Positions 5,595-7,620 of a stretch of DNA of 7,620 bases are shown here, one piece after another; positions within the stretch are counted from its first letter, which is position 1, and each line of letters starts with the position of its first letter. Source of the stretch: Actinomycetota bacterium (GTDB lineage: Bacteria > Actinomycetota > Acidimicrobiia > Spongiisociales > ZC4RG35); assembly GCA_003242515.1 (NCBI GenBank), contig QGUS01000069.1:1-7620 (forward strand), written 5' to 3'. Below the pieces are notes generated by a model, which made no database searches, was not told the DNA's origin, and was given only the letters and a program-made list of their open reading frames with translations. A program made the translations under genes and the position numbers.

Positions 5595-7620
5595 AGGTCT
5601 CGCTGCGCTGGCTACAGGAGTACATCGACCTCCCCACCACCGACCCGGACGAACTGGCCGGGGTCTTCACCAACCTCGGCTTCGAGGTCGAGGGGGTGGA
5701 GCGTCTCGGGATCGGCTGGACCGACGTCTTCGTGGGACACGTCCTCGAGGTCGCGTCCCATCCCAACGCCGACCGGGTCCGTGTCTGCCAGGTGGACGTG
5801 GGGGAGGGCCCGACCCAGATCATCTGCGGCGCCTGGAACTTCGAGGCCGGGGCCTTCGTGCCGGTGGCCGTCCCCGGTGCCGTCCTGCCCGGCGACTTCC
5901 GGATCGGGGAGCGGACCATCCGGGGCGTGACCAGCCACGGCATGATCTGCTCCGAGCGGGAGCTGGGCCTGGGCGACGACCACGCCGGCATCCTCGTCCT
6001 GGACGGTGCGCCCGAGCCCGGTACGCCGTTCGCGGACCTGGTCGAGCTGCCCGACGTCGTCTTCGACATCTCCATCAACCCGAACCGCCCCGACGCCATG
6101 TCCATGGTGGGCATGGCCCGGGAGCTCGCCGCCTACTACGGGATCGACTTCCGGATGCCGTCTGACGAGCTGCCGACGGTGCCGGGGGACACCACCGTCA
6201 CCGTCTCCGTCGAGGACCCCTCGGGTTGCCGCCGGTTCGTCGCCCGAGAGATCCGGAACGTCGCCATCGGCCGGTCGCCGATGTGGATGCGCCATCGCCT
6301 GGCCAAGGCCGGGATGCGGGCGATCTCCAACGTGGTCGACGTGACCAACTACGTGATGCTCGAGATGGGGCATCCGCTCCATGCCTTCGACGCCGACTCC
6401 ATCGCCGGGGACCGGCTCGTCGTCAAGCGGGCGGAGCCGGGGGAGACGCTGGTCACTCTGGACGGTGAAGAGAGGGCCCTCGTCGCCGACGACCTGATCA
6501 TCTACGACGCCGACGGCCCGACCTCGATGTCGGGGACCATGGGCGGCGAGCGCAGCGAGGTGGCCGACGCCACGACCCGGGTCCTCATGGAAGCGGCGTC
6601 GTGGGACCCGCCCACGATCATGTACATGTCCCGCCGCCACGGCCTGCGCTCCGAGGCCTCGATGCGCTTCGAGCGCGGCGTCGACCCCGAGCTGGCCGAC
6701 CGTGCCAACCGGAGGGCCTGCGCCCTGGTGCTCGAGCTCGCCGGCGGCGAGGTCCTGGACGGCCACGTCGACGTGGTGGCAGCCCCCTGGCAGCCGGCGG
6801 TGATCGACCTGCGAATGGCCGACGTGGAGCGCCTCCTCGGCCCGGGTCTGGAGGCCGACTATGTCGCCGGGATCCTGCGCCGCCTCGGCCTGCAGGTGGA
6901 GGAAGGCGACCCGATGCGGGTCACCGTGCCGACCTTCCGCCCCGACCTGGAGCGCCCTGCCGACCTGGTGGAAGAGGTGGCGCGCATCCACGGCTACGAC
7001 CGCTTCGAGGCCCGGACCCCGACCGGCCCCGCCGGCGGGCTGGACGGGCGCCAGAAGCGGATGCGCCGGGCCGTCCAGGTGCTGTCCGCCTCCGGGCTCT
7101 CCCAGGGGCTCAGCCTGCCGTTCGTGGGGCCGGCCGAGGCGGCGCCGTTCGGCTTCGAGGATACGGATCTACTCACCGTCAGGAACCCGCTGCGGGAGGA
7201 GGAGTCGAAGCTCCGGCCCACGATGCTCCCGGGGCTGCTCTCCGCCCTCCGGCGGAACCTCTCCTATGGCCAGTCGGCCGTGCACCTCTTCGAGGTGGGC
7301 CGGGTCTTCTTCACCACGCCGGACGACTCCGACCCGCGCCTCCCGTCCCAGCCGATGAAGCTGGCGTGGGTCATGCACGGCCCGTTCGGTATGACCGTCG
7401 ACGCCAGGCCCGCCCCCGACGCCGACGGCAGGGTCTCCATCGCCATGTGGCGCCGCCTGGCCGGGGCGCTGGGGATCGATGCGAGGCTCGCCCCGGCATC
7501 GCCGCCCGGCGGCCACCCGGGCCGCCCCCCCCCGGGGGGGGTCGCCGCCGGGGGGATCGCCCTGTTGGCCGCGCTGCCCCCCCGGCGCGCCCGGCCCGGG
7601 GCGTTCCCGGGAGGGGAGGG
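5591..7620 (+). CDS. pheT: Phenylalanyl-tRNA synthetase beta subunit (3' partial)
   Basis: The frame stays open to the window edge, giving 676 codons of a protein usually near 800. PheT is the structural and editing subunit. In order it shows the N-terminal MKVSLRWLQEYIDLP; the EMAP-type OB-fold tRNA-binding domain (about 40-150, HPNADRVRVCQV from 57, GMICSERELGL); and the B3/4 editing domain (about 210-385). The latter has VVDVTNYVMLEMGHPLHAFD, MGG at 317-319 and GLRSEASMRFERGVDP at 351-366. G318, S354 and A356 line up with editing-pocket residues G318, T354 and A356 of E. coli PheT, so Tyr-tRNA proofreading is probably intact. The B5 domain ends with FRPDLERPADLVEEV and GYD at 468-470. The catalytic-like core follows, and the C-terminal anticodon-binding FDX-ACB domain is beyond the edge. 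Sequence after about residue 636 looks corrupted. ATGA overlap with pheS ensures coupled synthesis. Confidence 0.95.
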   Translation, partial: MKVSLRWLQEYIDLPTTDPDELAGVFTNLGFEVEGVERLGIGWTDVFVGHVLEVASHPNADRVRVCQVDVGEGPTQIICGAWNFEAGAFVPVAVPGAVLPGDFRIGERTIRGVTSHGMICSERELGLGDDHAGILVLDGAPEPGTPFADLVELPDVVFDISINPNRPDAMSMVGMARELAAYYGIDFRMPSDELPTVPGDTTVTVSVEDPSGCRRFVAREIRNVAIGRSPMWMRHRLAKAGMRAISNVVDVTNYVMLEMGHPLHAFDADSIAGDRLVVKRAEPGETLVTLDGEERALVADDLIIYDADGPTSMSGTMGGERSEVADATTRVLMEAASWDPPTIMYMSRRHGLRSEASMRFERGVDPELADRANRRACALVLELAGGEVLDGHVDVVAAPWQPAVIDLRMADVERLLGPGLEADYVAGILRRLGLQVEEGDPMRVTVPTFRPDLERPADLVEEVARIHGYDRFEARTPTGPAGGLDGRQKRMRRAVQVLSASGLSQGLSLPFVGPAEAAPFGFEDTDLLTVRNPLREEESKLRPTMLPGLLSALRRNLSYGQSAVHLFEVGRVFFTTPDDSDPRLPSQPMKLAWVMHGPFGMTVDARPAPDADGRVSIAMWRRLAGALGIDARLAPASPPGGHPGRPPPGGVAAGGIALLAALPPRRARPGAFPGGE
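7500..7620. other. Probable low-quality sequence at the window edge
   Basis: Only 12 of the last 120 bases are A or T, well below the rest of the window. Long homopolymers appear nowhere else but here: C9 followed by G8 at 7525-7541, G6 at 7550-7555 and C7 at 7577-7583. The pheT frame remains open, and HPGR at residues 642-645 is recognisable. The expected continuation 'HPGRSAxV...G...G.LGxLHP' is, however, replaced by Pro/Gly runs, with a PP where HP is usual. This looks like base-call or consensus errors at a contig end rather than biology. Confidence 0.6.

Noticed and set aside
5612..6991. A 459-codon minus-strand open frame opposite pheT
   Set aside because: It is the same GC-driven shadow effect. 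The + strand has continuous, domain-by-domain PheT similarity here, and the antisense product is Gly/His/Asp-rich without motifs.
7525..7541. C9G8 tract as a real palindromic or phase-variable element
   Set aside because: It sits at the window edge within other homopolymers and a degraded PheT motif, so sequence error is the simpler explanation.

Overview
The window is a gene-dense, very GC-rich stretch of bacterial chromosome with every recognised gene on the + strand. Its base composition, the order infC-rpmI-rplT-rRNA 2'-O-methyltransferase-pheS-pheT, and an initiation factor IF3 with a long acidic/Ala/Pro tail all suggest a high-GC Actinomycetota. This could be a deep-branching one, since a riboflavin operon sits directly upstream of infC, but the exact lineage cannot be fixed from sequence reading alone. 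No mobile element, CRISPR array, tRNA or rRNA gene is visible.

Positions 1-2422 hold the end of a riboflavin operon: the C-terminus of ribD, then ribE (riboflavin synthase), ribBA (bifunctional DHBP synthase/GTP cyclohydrolase II) and ribH (lumazine synthase). The genes overlap by 20, 4 and 4 bases, so they are probably co-transcribed and translationally coupled. Together they convert GTP and ribulose 5-phosphate to riboflavin. Any FMN riboswitch for this operon would lie upstream of the window.

Positions 2423-2614 are the only sizeable non-coding gap (192 bases). It holds a possible promoter, a chain of strong hairpins, an intrinsic-terminator-like stem with a T5 tract, and a strong Shine-Dalgarno 7 bases before an AUC codon. 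It is best read as the regulatory leader of the infC operon, of the attenuator type expected for feedback by ribosomal protein L20. One segment of the leader can pair with either of two others, which would make a conformational switch.

Positions 2615-4530 carry infC (IF3, most likely starting at AUC), rpmI (bL35), rplT (bL20) and a SpoU/TrmH-family rRNA methyltransferase, all tightly packed. Positions 4545-7620 carry pheS and the 5' five-sixths or so of pheT, the two subunits of phenylalanyl-tRNA synthetase. This whole block serves ribosome assembly, translation initiation and tRNA charging.

The last ~120 bases are about 90% G+C with a C9G8 run. The pheT reading frame there keeps only a ghost of its family motif, so this end is probably error-laden contig-edge sequence. 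I found no clearly new biological system. The most interesting parts are the infC leader and its non-canonical start codon.
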